A DNA stretch of 64,000 nt, taken from the NCBI GenBank assembly GCA_002340095.1, contig DDKS01000006.1:79304-143303 (forward strand). Reading direction: 5' to 3'. Shown in pieces: positions 7,872 to 14,761 of the stretch (position 1 is its first letter; each line of letters opens with the position of its first letter). This DNA comes from Betaproteobacteria bacterium UBA2592 (GTDB lineage Bacteria; Pseudomonadota; Gammaproteobacteria; Burkholderiales; Rhodocyclaceae). The position numbers were made by a program, and so were the translations under genes. The notes beneath the pieces were generated by a model that was not told where the DNA came from, did not search any database, and was given only the letters and a program-made list of their open reading frames with translations.

Positions 7872-7911
7872 TCAAAAAAATCCCCGGGGCGTCTTGGGAC
7901 GGCCGCCGGGG
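7872..7911 (-). repeat. 40-bp direct repeat, copy B (terminator after nifS)
   Basis: Identical to 7020-7059. On the minus strand it is a strong GC stem followed by ATTTTTTT, 37 bp after the nifS stop codon, so it is probably the original terminator of the iscA-nifU-nifS operon. The copy after hepT would then have arisen by duplication. Confidence 0.9.
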
Positions 7912-7948
7912 CGAGGAGAGGACTGCTGATGGACGCCGCGTTGTCCGT

Positions 7949-9157
7949 TCAGGCGTAGGCCGGGGCGAAGGCCTGTTCCGGATTGGTGAGGGGGCCTTTT
8001 TCGGTCCAGTAGGGGGAGAGCTTGCGCAACTGGGCGATGATGGGGGGCACGGCCTCGATCACCCGGTCCACTTCCGCCTCGGTGGTGTAGCGGGACAGGG
8101 AGAAGCGGATGGTGCCGTGCGCTGCCGTGTAGGGGATGCCCATGGCGCGCATGACGTGGGAGGGTTCCAGCGAGCCGGAGGTGCAGGCAGAACCGGAACT
8201 GCAGGCGATGCCCACCTTGTTGAGGAGCAGCAGGATGGCCTCGCCTTCCACATATTCGAAGGCGATGTTGCTGGTATTGGGCAGCCGGTTGCTCACGTCG
8301 CCGGTGGCGAAGGCGTGGCTCACCCGGGCGAGGATGCCCTTTTCCAGCTTGTCGCGCAGGCGCTTCACCTCGGTGTTCTCGTGTTCCATGTACGCCAGGG
8401 CTAGTTCGGCGGCCTTGCCCAGGGCCACGATGGCCGGGGCGTTCTCGGTGCCGGCCCGGCGGCCGCGTTCCTGGTGCCCGCCGCGCAGCAGCGGGCGGAA
8501 GCGGCAGCCCCGGCGCAGGTAGAGCACGCCGATGCCCTTGGGCGCATGCAGCTTGTGGCCGGACAGCGACAGCATGTCGATCTTGCTGTCCTTGAGGCGC
8601 ATGGGGATCTTGCCCACGGCCTGCACCGCGTCGGTGTGGAACATGATGCCCCGGGCGGCCGCCAGTTCGGCCATTTCCTCCACCGGGAAGAGGGTGCCGG
8701 TCTCGTTGTTGGCCCACATGACGGAGACGACGGCGACCCGGTCGTTCAAGAGGGACTTGTACTCGTCCATGTCGAGACGCCCCTTCTTGTCCACCTTGAG
8801 CTTGTGCACGATGTAGCCTTCCTTTTCCAGCCAGTCGCACAGGGTCAGGATGGCCGGGTGTTCGACAGCGGTGGTGATGACCGTGTTGCGCTCCGGCTGG
8901 GCCTTGAGGGCCGAGAGGATGGCGGTGGAGTCCGATTCGGTGCCGCAGGAGGTGAAGATGATTTCCGAATCATGCTCGGCCCCCAGGAGAGCCTGTACCT
9001 GGCTGCGAGCTTGCTTGATCGCCTTGCCCACCTGGCTGCCGAAGGCGTGGATGGAGGATGGGTTGCCGAAGTGCTCGGTGAAGAAGGGGAGCATGGCCTC
9101 CACCGTGGCCGGGTCTACCCGGGTGGTGGCGTTGTTGTCCAGATAGATGGGTTCCAT
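7949..9157 (-). CDS. nifS: NifS, cysteine desulfurase for nitrogenase clusters
   Basis: A 402-residue pyridoxal-phosphate enzyme that releases sulfur from cysteine for Fe-S assembly on NifU. The PLP Lys202 (SLSGHKLHAPKG) and the catalytic Cys325 (SSGSACTSGSLEPSHVM) fall at the same numbers I recall for Azotobacter NifS. The short active-site loop and the nif context favour NifS over IscS. It is the last gene of iscA-nifU-nifS, 30 bp after nifU, and is followed by a strong terminator. Confidence 0.97.
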   Translation of the reverse strand: MEPIYLDNNATTRVDPATVEAMLPFFTEHFGNPSSIHAFGSQVGKAIKQARSQVQALLGAEHDSEIIFTSCGTESDSTAILSALKAQPERNTVITTAVEHPAILTLCDWLEKEGYIVHKLKVDKKGRLDMDEYKSLLNDRVAVVSVMWANNETGTLFPVEEMAELAAARGIMFHTDAVQAVGKIPMRLKDSKIDMLSLSGHKLHAPKGIGVLYLRRGCRFRPLLRGGHQERGRRAGTENAPAIVALGKAAELALAYMEHENTEVKRLRDKLEKGILARVSHAFATGDVSNRLPNTSNIAFEYVEGEAILLLLNKVGIACSSGSACTSGSLEPSHVMRAMGIPYTAAHGTIRFSLSRYTTEAEVDRVIEAVPPIIAQLRKLSPYWTEKGPLTNPEQAFAPAYA

Positions 9158-9187
9158 GGCGGTTTCCTGTGGGGTTGGGGGCGGGGC

Positions 9188-10114
9188 TCAGGCTTCCAGA
9201 GCCATGTAGGAGGCGGGCAGCACCAGTACCGGTTCGCCCAGGGCTTCCGCGATCTTCTGCTGGATGCCGCCCAGGGTGGCGGCTTCCATCATGCAGCCGG
9301 AACAGGCACCCTTGAGATTGACGTAGATGTGCTTGCCCTGCACCTCCACCAGTTCCACGTCGCCCTTGTCCCGCTGCAACATCGGGCGCAGGGATTCGAG
9401 CACTTCCTCCACCACCTTGATGCGCTGCACGCTGGTGAGCCGGGGCCGGGCGGCCGGTGCTGCGGCGGGGGCGGCGGCAGGTATGGCTGATTTTGTGGCG
9501 GGCTCGATCTGCACCAGGGGGGGCGAGACTTCGCCGGGGCCGGCCCGTTCGGCCTTGACCCTGGCGAGGATCTCCTCGATGCCTTCGTGACAGGCGGCAC
9601 AGCCGCCTCCGGCCTTGGTGTAAAAGGTGACTTCCTCGACCGTGTTGAGGTTGTTGGCCTTGACCACGTCCTCGATCATCACCGCGTCGATGGCGAAGCA
9701 CTTGCAGACCAGGGTGCCTTCTTCGTGGTCGTCGTGCCATTCCTCGCCCCGGTAGTTGGCCACGGCGGCCTGCAGGGCTTCGCGGCCCATCACCGAGCAG
9801 TGCATCTTCTCGGGGGGCAGGCCGTCCAGGTAGTCGGCGATGTCCTGATTGGAGACCTTGAGGGCTTCGTCCAGGGTCATGCCCTTGATGATTTCGGTCA
9901 GGGCCGAGGAGGAGGCGATGGCGGAGCCGCAGCCGAAGGTCTGAAAACGCGCATCCTCGATCACTTCCGTTTCGGGATTCACCTTGAGCATCAGGCGCAG
10001 GGCGTCGCCACACTGGATGGAGCCCACATCGCCGATGCCGTTCGCATCTTCGAGGGGGCCGGAGTTGCGGGGGTTGAAAAAGTGTTCGCGAACCTTGTCG
10101 GAATATTCCCACAT
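9188..10114 (-). CDS. nifU: NifU, Fe-S cluster scaffold for nitrogenase
   Basis: A 308-residue, three-domain protein. An IscU-like scaffold (about 1-125; QCGDALRL, FGCGSAIASSSALTE, MHCSVMG) is followed by a BFD-like [2Fe-2S] domain (about 135-185; LVCKCF and GGCAACH). After an Ala/Pro-rich linker (about 200-220) comes a C-terminal NifU/Nfu domain with GACSGCMM. It builds clusters from NifS-derived sulfur and passes them to nitrogenase proteins. The ATG follows AAGGAG and lies 12 bp after iscA. Confidence 0.97.
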   Translation of the reverse strand: MWEYSDKVREHFFNPRNSGPLEDANGIGDVGSIQCGDALRLMLKVNPETEVIEDARFQTFGCGSAIASSSALTEIIKGMTLDEALKVSNQDIADYLDGLPPEKMHCSVMGREALQAAVANYRGEEWHDDHEEGTLVCKCFAIDAVMIEDVVKANNLNTVEEVTFYTKAGGGCAACHEGIEEILARVKAERAGPGEVSPPLVQIEPATKSAIPAAAPAAAPAARPRLTSVQRIKVVEEVLESLRPMLQRDKGDVELVEVQGKHIYVNLKGACSGCMMEAATLGGIQQKIAEALGEPVLVLPASYMALEA

Positions 10115-10126
10115 GATGTCGTCTCC

Positions 10127-10450
10127 TTAGACCGAGAAGGAAGAGCCGCAGGAACACTGGGCGCTGGCGTTGGGGTTGTCGAACTTGAAGCCGGTATGGG
10201 TGAGGCTGTCGATGAAGTCGATGGTGACGTTGTCGAGCATGGGGTGGGAGAAAGGGTCCACCAGCAGCTTGATGCCGTCCACTTCGATTTCCCAGTCGTC
10301 CTCGGCCTTTTCGGCCTCCAGGCGCATGCCGTACTGGAAGCCGGAACAGCCACCGCCGGAAATCATCAGGCGCAGCCCGGCCACGGGGGTTTCGGAGCCG
10401 CGGATGAAGCGCTGGATGGCTTTCACGGCATTCGGGGTCAGGTGGATCAT
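10127..10450 (-). CDS. iscA: IscA-type Fe-S assembly protein of the nif cluster
   Basis: A 107-residue A-type carrier (HesB/IscA) with the three conserved cysteines in the pattern C-X63-65-C-G-C: GGGCSGFQY near 36-44 and CSCGSSFSV at the end. It probably carries iron or Fe-S clusters for nitrogenase maturation. An ATG 33 bp upstream is in frame, but starting at 10450 gives the normal family N-terminus (MIHLTPNAVKAI) with GGAGAA upstream. It is the first gene of iscA-nifU-nifS, directly behind a NifA/sigma-54 promoter. Confidence 0.93.
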   Translation of the reverse strand: MIHLTPNAVKAIQRFIRGSETPVAGLRLMISGGGCSGFQYGMRLEAEKAEDDWEIEVDGIKLLVDPFSHPMLDNVTIDFIDSLTHTGFKFDNPNASAQCSCGSSFSV

Positions 10451-10485
10451 GCTGAATTCTCCGGTGTAGGGGGATGCCTCCATTC

Positions 10486-10501
10486 AGCAAGTGCCATGCC
10501 A
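10486..10501 (-). promoter_or_regulatory. Sigma-54 promoter of iscA-nifU-nifS
   Basis: TGGCATGGCACTTGCT on the minus strand is a near-consensus -24/-12 element ending 35 bp before the iscA ATG. A NifA site lies 51 bp upstream. Confidence 0.85.
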
Positions 10502-10552
10502 AAGTTCGAAGCGTTTATAAAACAATGGCTTGTATTTCTTCTGGCGGAAGCT

Positions 10553-10568
10553 TGTCGGGTTTGCGACA
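10553..10568. promoter_or_regulatory. NifA upstream activator site for iscA-nifU-nifS
   Basis: TGTCGGGTTTGCGACA fits TGT-N10-ACA and the extended TTGTCG-N6-CGACA pattern shared by six sites in the window. Confidence 0.8.
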
Positions 10569-10624
10569 GCAGCCGGAAGCTGCTTTCCGGTGCCCGTGCC
10601 CCTTCCGGGTGCATGGCGCCGACC

Positions 10625-11056
10625 TCACCCCAGGACGTGCTCGTAGGCGCGTCGCATCAGCTCCAGCTCGACGGGGGCCACGCCCCGGGCTTCGGTGATG
10701 TTGATGAACCTGCCCCCCAGGGACTCGGCAGCGGCAAAGGGCGGGTCGATGCTGCAAAAGGCGCCCAGCAGGATGGGGATGTCCCCTTCCGGGCCGCTTG
10801 CCCAACAGTGGAATTCGGGGGCGGCCTCGATGCTGTCGGGCGGTAGCCCCAGCTTTTCTTCGGCCTGACGCAGGAATCCGGCCGGGTGGATTGCGGCGGC
10901 ATGGGGTGTTTCACCGGAAAACAGGGTGCTGCCCTCGGGCAGGGGTTCAAAGCAGAGCATGCCTGTGGGCAGGCGCAGGTAGCGCAGGCGGCCACTGGTT
11001 TTCTGCTTGTGCAGCAGCAGGATGCGGGGAGGGAGGGAGATTCCGCTCATGGTCAT
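10625..11056 (-). CDS. Unrecognised nif-operon protein (143 residues)
   Basis: A soluble 143-residue protein with no family I can name. It begins MTMSGISLPPRILLLHKQKT and has a central segment (about 55-115) of the form EKLGLPPDSIEAAPEFHCWA...GDIPILLGAFCSIDPPF, which looks like an alpha/beta domain. The ATG at 11056 overlaps the preceding stop codon as ATGA, so translation is coupled to the 125-residue gene. It is the last gene of the nifE operon. The context supports a role in FeMo-co assembly or electron supply, but nothing in the sequence shows which. Confidence 0.8.
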   Translation of the reverse strand: MTMSGISLPPRILLLHKQKTSGRLRYLRLPTGMLCFEPLPEGSTLFSGETPHAAAIHPAGFLRQAEEKLGLPPDSIEAAPEFHCWASGPEGDIPILLGAFCSIDPPFAAAESLGGRFINITEARGVAPVELELMRRAYEHVLG

Positions 11057-11430
11057 TCCGGCAGGGGGAGCAGCACGGGGTCGCTCTTGAGTTGCTCCAG
11101 GGTGCCCCAGACCTGGATGGCTTCGACGAACTGACCGGCCAGTTGCGGGTGCGGGACGAGCAGCTGGTATTCCGCCAGAACCCGCTGGTCGGCAAACAGG
11201 GTGACGCTGCCGTAACGGCTGCCATCCTGCCAGTGGCCGATGAGGCTGGCTTCCCCGGAGTAGGGGTCGATCCGGCATTCCAGGCGGGGCGGGGGCCAGG
11301 CGGGAGCGTCGCCCAGGTCCACCCCCAGCCGGGTGGCTGCCTGGCGGATCTTCGTGCAGACGGCCAGGCCCAGCTCGGTGTGGGCTGCCACCCGCGCGGC
11401 GGGGGCGGCCTCACGGGTGACGGGGGGCAT
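11053..11430 (-). CDS. Unrecognised nif-operon protein (125 residues)
   Basis: A 125-residue soluble protein I cannot place. It begins MPPVTREAAPAARVAAHTEL and contains LECRIDPYSGEASLIGHWQDGSRYGSVTLFADQRVLAEYQLL, split here only by reading length: a run of beta-strand-like segments. The C-terminus is Leu/Pro-rich. It lies 3 bp after fdxB and overlaps the next gene by 4 bp, so it is clearly part of the nifE operon. The closeness to fdxB suggests a ferredoxin-linked role, which is only inference. Confidence 0.8.
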   Translation of the reverse strand: MPPVTREAAPAARVAAHTELGLAVCTKIRQAATRLGVDLGDAPAWPPPRLECRIDPYSGEASLIGHWQDGSRYGSVTLFADQRVLAEYQLLVPHPQLAGQFVEAIQVWGTLEQLKSDPVLLPLPE

Positions 11431-11433
11431 GGC

Positions 11434-11721
11434 TCAGGCCAGGGCAGGGGAGGGGGCGTAGCTGTAACACTTCTTGGGGCAGACCCGGTTGCAGGCGCCG
11501 CAGCCGATGCAGTCCTTGACGTCCTTCAGGGTCATTACGGAAGCGGCGTTGTCTTCCCCGTCGTCCAGTTCGTCTACGTCCTTGTCCACCAGATCGAGCA
11601 CGTCGCGCGGGCAGACCTTGTAGCAGCGGCCGCAGCCGATGCAGGTCTCCTGGTTGATGGCGGTGACGAATTCGGGAATCCAGACGGTGCCGCCGAGGGT
11701 CAGGCCGGTGATGTGGGACAT
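11434..11721 (-). CDS. fdxB: FdxB, nif-specific ferredoxin III (2[4Fe-4S])
   Basis: A 95-residue ferredoxin with two [4Fe-4S] motifs, CIGCGRCYKVCP near 27-38 and CIGCGACNRVCP near 72-83, separated by an acidic insert (VDKDVDELDDGED). This long spacing is typical of the nif-specific ferredoxin III family found beside nifENX. It probably donates electrons in cofactor synthesis or to nitrogenase reductase. The ATG follows AAAGGAG. Confidence 0.93.
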   Translation of the reverse strand: MSHITGLTLGGTVWIPEFVTAINQETCIGCGRCYKVCPRDVLDLVDKDVDELDDGEDNAASVMTLKDVKDCIGCGACNRVCPKKCYSYAPSPALA

Positions 11722-11748
11722 GTGAAGCTCCTTTCTTTCCAGAAGTGA

Positions 11749-11958
11749 TCAGGGTTTTTGCGCGGCTTCAAGGCGGGCATGGGCGTCGGCCCAGGCCTTG
11801 CAGGCGTCAAAGGTGGATTGGGCAATGCCCGGGATTTCCTGGTAGCCGGCCGGCAGGCGGTCTTCCACCAGGTCGTGCAACTGCGAAGCCCATTCGGAGG
11901 CGATGCGCTTGAGCTTCTTCACCTCTTTTTCCAGGGCTTTCAGTTCTTCTTCGCGCAT
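11749..11958 (-). CDS. Small nif-associated CCE_0567/DUF683-type protein
   Basis: A 69-residue helical protein (MREEELKALEKEVKKLKRIASEWASQLHDLVEDRLP in two helices). This matches the small CCE_0567-type family encoded between the DUF269 gene and fdxB in many nif clusters. Members are thought to bind metal, but no reaction is known. I chose the ATG at 11958 because the frame upstream of it overlaps the DUF269 gene and the family starts here. It lies 11 bp after that gene. Confidence 0.85.
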   Translation of the reverse strand: MREEELKALEKEVKKLKRIASEWASQLHDLVEDRLPAGYQEIPGIAQSTFDACKAWADAHARLEAAQKP

Positions 11959-11969
11959 GGCAGGACTCC

Positions 11970-12437
11970 TCACAGACCGGCCACGTCGGGGTACATGCCG
12001 ATGCGTTCGAGGGCGATGCCCAGGAGCTTGTCGGCCTCGTCCTTCATCTTCGAGAGGCTGGGAAAGCCGAAGCGATGCACGTCCCGCAGGGTTTTGTCGA
12101 TGACCACCAGCTTGCCCACGGTCACCAGGGCGCGGCCAAAGCCTTCGTGGGTGAGGTGCACCAGGGGTACGGCCATTAATTTGCATTCCTTCTCGATGAG
12201 CACGGAAATGGCGTTGTAGAGGCACTTGACCCGGGCGACGGTTTCTTCATCCGGGTCGCCCACCAGGGGAATTTCGGCCTTCTTTTCCTTGGTCAGGATG
12301 AAGGGGGCGAGGATCTGTTCCACGGACCAGCCGTTGTAGGTGCCGTAGGTGTCCAGGGCGCGCATCTGGCGCGCCATTTCCTTGATGAAATCGGTATCGA
12401 GAATGGGGTCGCGGGTGGCGACGGCATCAGCGCTCAT
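11970..12437 (-). CDS. NifX-associated nitrogen fixation protein (DUF269)
   Basis: A 155-residue protein of the DUF269 family that follows nifX in most nifENX operons. Recognisable stretches are FIKEMARQMRALDTYGTYNG, WSVEQILAPFILTKE and VVIDKTLRDVHRFGFPS. Its role is unproven; co-occurrence suggests help in FeMo-co synthesis or storage. It overlaps the end of the RseC-like gene by 11 bp, so the two are translationally coupled. Confidence 0.93.
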   Translation of the reverse strand: MSADAVATRDPILDTDFIKEMARQMRALDTYGTYNGWSVEQILAPFILTKEKKAEIPLVGDPDEETVARVKCLYNAISVLIEKECKLMAVPLVHLTHEGFGRALVTVGKLVVIDKTLRDVHRFGFPSLSKMKDEADKLLGIALERIGMYPDVAGL

Positions 12438-12909
12438 GGTGGGGCTCCGTATAGGTGGGGGAAGAGGGAACGATGGGAAGGAAGCGGGGGGCTGCGATGA
12501 TCTTCGGGGGCGGCATCAGCCCGGGCCGCTGGCGCACCAGCAGGCTGACCAGGCCCAGGGCGGTAAGGAAGCCGAGGATGGCGCCCAGGGCGGTGGCGGC
12601 ATCGCTGCCCATGAGGCCGTGGCCCAGGGCGGCGCCCAGGAGCATGGCAAAGGCGGGGAACAGGTAGCCGAGCATGGCCATCGAGGTCAGGCCCTTTTCC
12701 GGCAGGAACAGGTGGACCCGGTCGCCCACCCGGATGCCGGCCGGGGCGTCGAGCACCAGGCGGGGATGGCCGCGCTGGGCGGCCAGTTTGCCGATGCCGC
12801 AGGCGCTGCCGTGGCCGCAACTGTTGCAGCCGCCGGTGTCGACGCTGACCGTGGCCTTGCCGTCGGCGAGGGCGAGCACGGTGCCCTGGGGCATGTTCTC
12901 GGGCGCCAT
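12427..12909 (-). CDS. RseC/MucC-like membrane protein inside the nifENX operon
   Basis: A 160-residue protein with the RseC pattern. An N-terminal beta domain carries a Cys motif (GGCNSCGHGSACG, Cys28, Cys31 and Cys37), LDAPAGIRVGDRVHLFLPE follows, and two membrane helices lie near 75-95 and 105-125. RseC proteins are linked to sigma-E control and to reduction of SoxR together with Rnf-type complexes. The start overlaps the nifX stop by one base (TGATG). Such a gene between nifX and the DUF269 gene is unusual and suggests a redox task for cofactor assembly. Confidence 0.85.
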   Translation of the reverse strand: MAPENMPQGTVLALADGKATVSVDTGGCNSCGHGSACGIGKLAAQRGHPRLVLDAPAGIRVGDRVHLFLPEKGLTSMAMLGYLFPAFAMLLGAALGHGLMGSDAATALGAILGFLTALGLVSLLVRQRPGLMPPPKIIAAPRFLPIVPSSPTYTEPHHER

Positions 12910-13334
12910 CAGCCTTCCCAGCCTTCTGCTTCCATGGCGGCGAAGCGGTCCGGCCCGGCGGCCCGGGACTGGGCGGCCAGGGCCCGGTCGATCCAGGGGA
13001 CACCGCCGGTCTGCATGGCCTGGCTGACGTCCTTGATCAGTTCGTCGATGCTGTCCACCTCGCCGACCCGGATCGGCTGCACGCCCTTGGCGAGCAACTG
13101 CTTGATGGCCGAGGCACCGATGGCATGGACGAAGACCGCGTCGCAGCCGGCGAGGAAGTCTACCTTGGCGAGCAGCTTGTTCTCGTTGCCGTCCATGGCT
13201 TCTTCCGGGAATTCCCCGAAGCCGCTCACGGTGGCGCCGTTGGGGGTCACGGTGTAGATCACGAAGGCCTGGGCAGCCCCGAAGTGCTGGTTGACCCGGA
13301 CCCGGTCGTCGGAGGCGAAGGCCAGTTTGAGCAT
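12909..13334 (-). CDS. nifX: NifX, FeMo-co precursor carrier
   Basis: A 141-residue protein of the NifX/NafY/VnfX fold. It has LKLAFASDDRVRVNQHFGAA at the N-terminus, including the conserved HFG, plus VDFLAGCDAVFVHAIGASA and KGVQPIRV. It binds NifB-co/VK-cluster and passes it to NifEN. The frame is open 37 codons upstream into nifN, but the ATG at 13334 follows GGAG and lies 16 bp after the nifN stop. The C-terminal tail after about residue 120 is typical for nifENX-linked copies. Confidence 0.93.
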   Translation of the reverse strand: MLKLAFASDDRVRVNQHFGAAQAFVIYTVTPNGATVSGFGEFPEEAMDGNENKLLAKVDFLAGCDAVFVHAIGASAIKQLLAKGVQPIRVGEVDSIDELIKDVSQAMQTGGVPWIDRALAAQSRAAGPDRFAAMEAEGWEG

Positions 13335-13350
13335 GGTCCCGGGCTCCGGC

Positions 13351-14748
13351 TCAGTGGACCAGGCCAGCGTGAGGCGCCGCCCCGGAGGCTTCGAGGGCAC
13401 GGGGGCTGTCCTGCCAGTACAGGGATCGGTAGGCTTCGGTGTCATGGTGCTGGGCCTGCAGAAGGTTGGCGAGGTCGAACAGGGCTTGCCGGGAACCCCG
13501 GTAGCCCACCCAGGCGCGGGCGTAACCGCCCACCAGATCGTATTGGGGGAAGCCGGCGCGCAGCAGGGGCAGGCCCAGGCGGCGGGCGGTTTCCACCCCG
13601 TGGGAGTTGGTGATGACCAATTCGGCTTCGTGGCGCCGGGCCTGGTGTTCCAGGTCTTCCAGGTCGCCGATGGTGATGCTGCCGATCTCCAGTTCCGCCA
13701 GGGTTTCCGAGCGCACCGGGGAAACGGCGGCGACGATCTCGGCGCCCATGCCCAGGGCGAAACTGCCCAGCATCACCAGCAGGTCCGGGTCGGCGGCAAT
13801 GGCCAGGCGGGCGAAACCGAGCATGAAGTGGCTGTCCACCATGGCGTCCTGGAGCTGGGCCCGGTGCCGCTCCACCTTTTCCGGTACGGGTCTGCCTGAA
13901 ATTTCGGCCAGGGTCCGGGTGAAGGCATCGCAGGCCTCCAGGCCCATCAGTCCGCTGAAGCGGTGGTCGGGCACGCCGGTGCGGGCCTTGAGCTTGTCGG
14001 CGGCCTTGTCCAGGGATCTGCCGATCACCAGGGTGGCGGCGGATTCGCCCATGTGGGCAATCTCGCTCCTGGGGGTGCCGCCGATGGTGAGGGAGGAAAA
14101 CTCGGCTTCGATCAGGTGGCCGTCCAGGGAGTCGGCGATGTCGGGCAGGACGATGGGCCTGAGGCCGAAAGCTTCGACCCATTCCTTGAGGCTCTCGATG
14201 TCGCCGGGGGTGAGCATGCTGGCGGCCAGGATGTTCACCTGTTTGGGGCGGCGGCCAGCGTTGGCGCCTTCTGGCACCAGGGTGTCGATGATGGCTTCCA
14301 CCGCCAGGGCATGGCCGGTTTCCAGGCAGCCGAGGAAGTCCGGGGTATGCACCGGCACCACGGCCACATGGTCGTATTCCGGGTGGGCGGCGCGGAATTC
14401 CTTCACGGCCCGGTGGATGTCCGCCCCCTGGGTTTCGGCAAGGCCGGTGGTGACGAGGCCGATCACGTCCGGCCGGCTCTTTTCGGACAGGGTGGCGAGG
14501 GCTTCGACGATGTTCTCGTCGGCCCCCATGATCGAGGAGACCTGGTCCATGGCCGTGGTCTGCAGGGGAATCGGCTCGCGGAAGTGACGCACGAAGAACA
14601 CCTTGCCGAAGGCGGTACAGCCCTGGGAGCCGTGCATCAGGGGCAGGCTGCGGTTAAGACCGAGGAAGGCCAGGGAGGCCCCGACGGTCTGGCTCACCTT
14701 CAGGGGGTTCACCGCCAGCGCCTTGGTGGATTTGATGATTTCAGCCAT
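13351..14748 (-). CDS. nifN: NifN, FeMo-co assembly scaffold beta subunit
   Basis: A 465-residue homologue of NifK. With NifE it forms the NifEN heterotetramer on which NifB-co is converted to FeMo-co. It shows the family start (AVNPLKVSQTVGASLAFLG), the P-cluster-like ligand region LMHGSQGCTAFGKVFFVRHF near 47-66, and MGLEACDAFTRTLAEISGRP. The ATG at 14748 follows GGAGAAGGAC and lies 13 bp after nifE; the frame upstream is shadow within nifE. Confidence 0.97.
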   Translation of the reverse strand: MAEIIKSTKALAVNPLKVSQTVGASLAFLGLNRSLPLMHGSQGCTAFGKVFFVRHFREPIPLQTTAMDQVSSIMGADENIVEALATLSEKSRPDVIGLVTTGLAETQGADIHRAVKEFRAAHPEYDHVAVVPVHTPDFLGCLETGHALAVEAIIDTLVPEGANAGRRPKQVNILAASMLTPGDIESLKEWVEAFGLRPIVLPDIADSLDGHLIEAEFSSLTIGGTPRSEIAHMGESAATLVIGRSLDKAADKLKARTGVPDHRFSGLMGLEACDAFTRTLAEISGRPVPEKVERHRAQLQDAMVDSHFMLGFARLAIAADPDLLVMLGSFALGMGAEIVAAVSPVRSETLAELEIGSITIGDLEDLEHQARRHEAELVITNSHGVETARRLGLPLLRAGFPQYDLVGGYARAWVGYRGSRQALFDLANLLQAQHHDTEAYRSLYWQDSPRALEASGAAPHAGLVH

Positions 14749-14761
14749 GTCCTTCTCCCGT

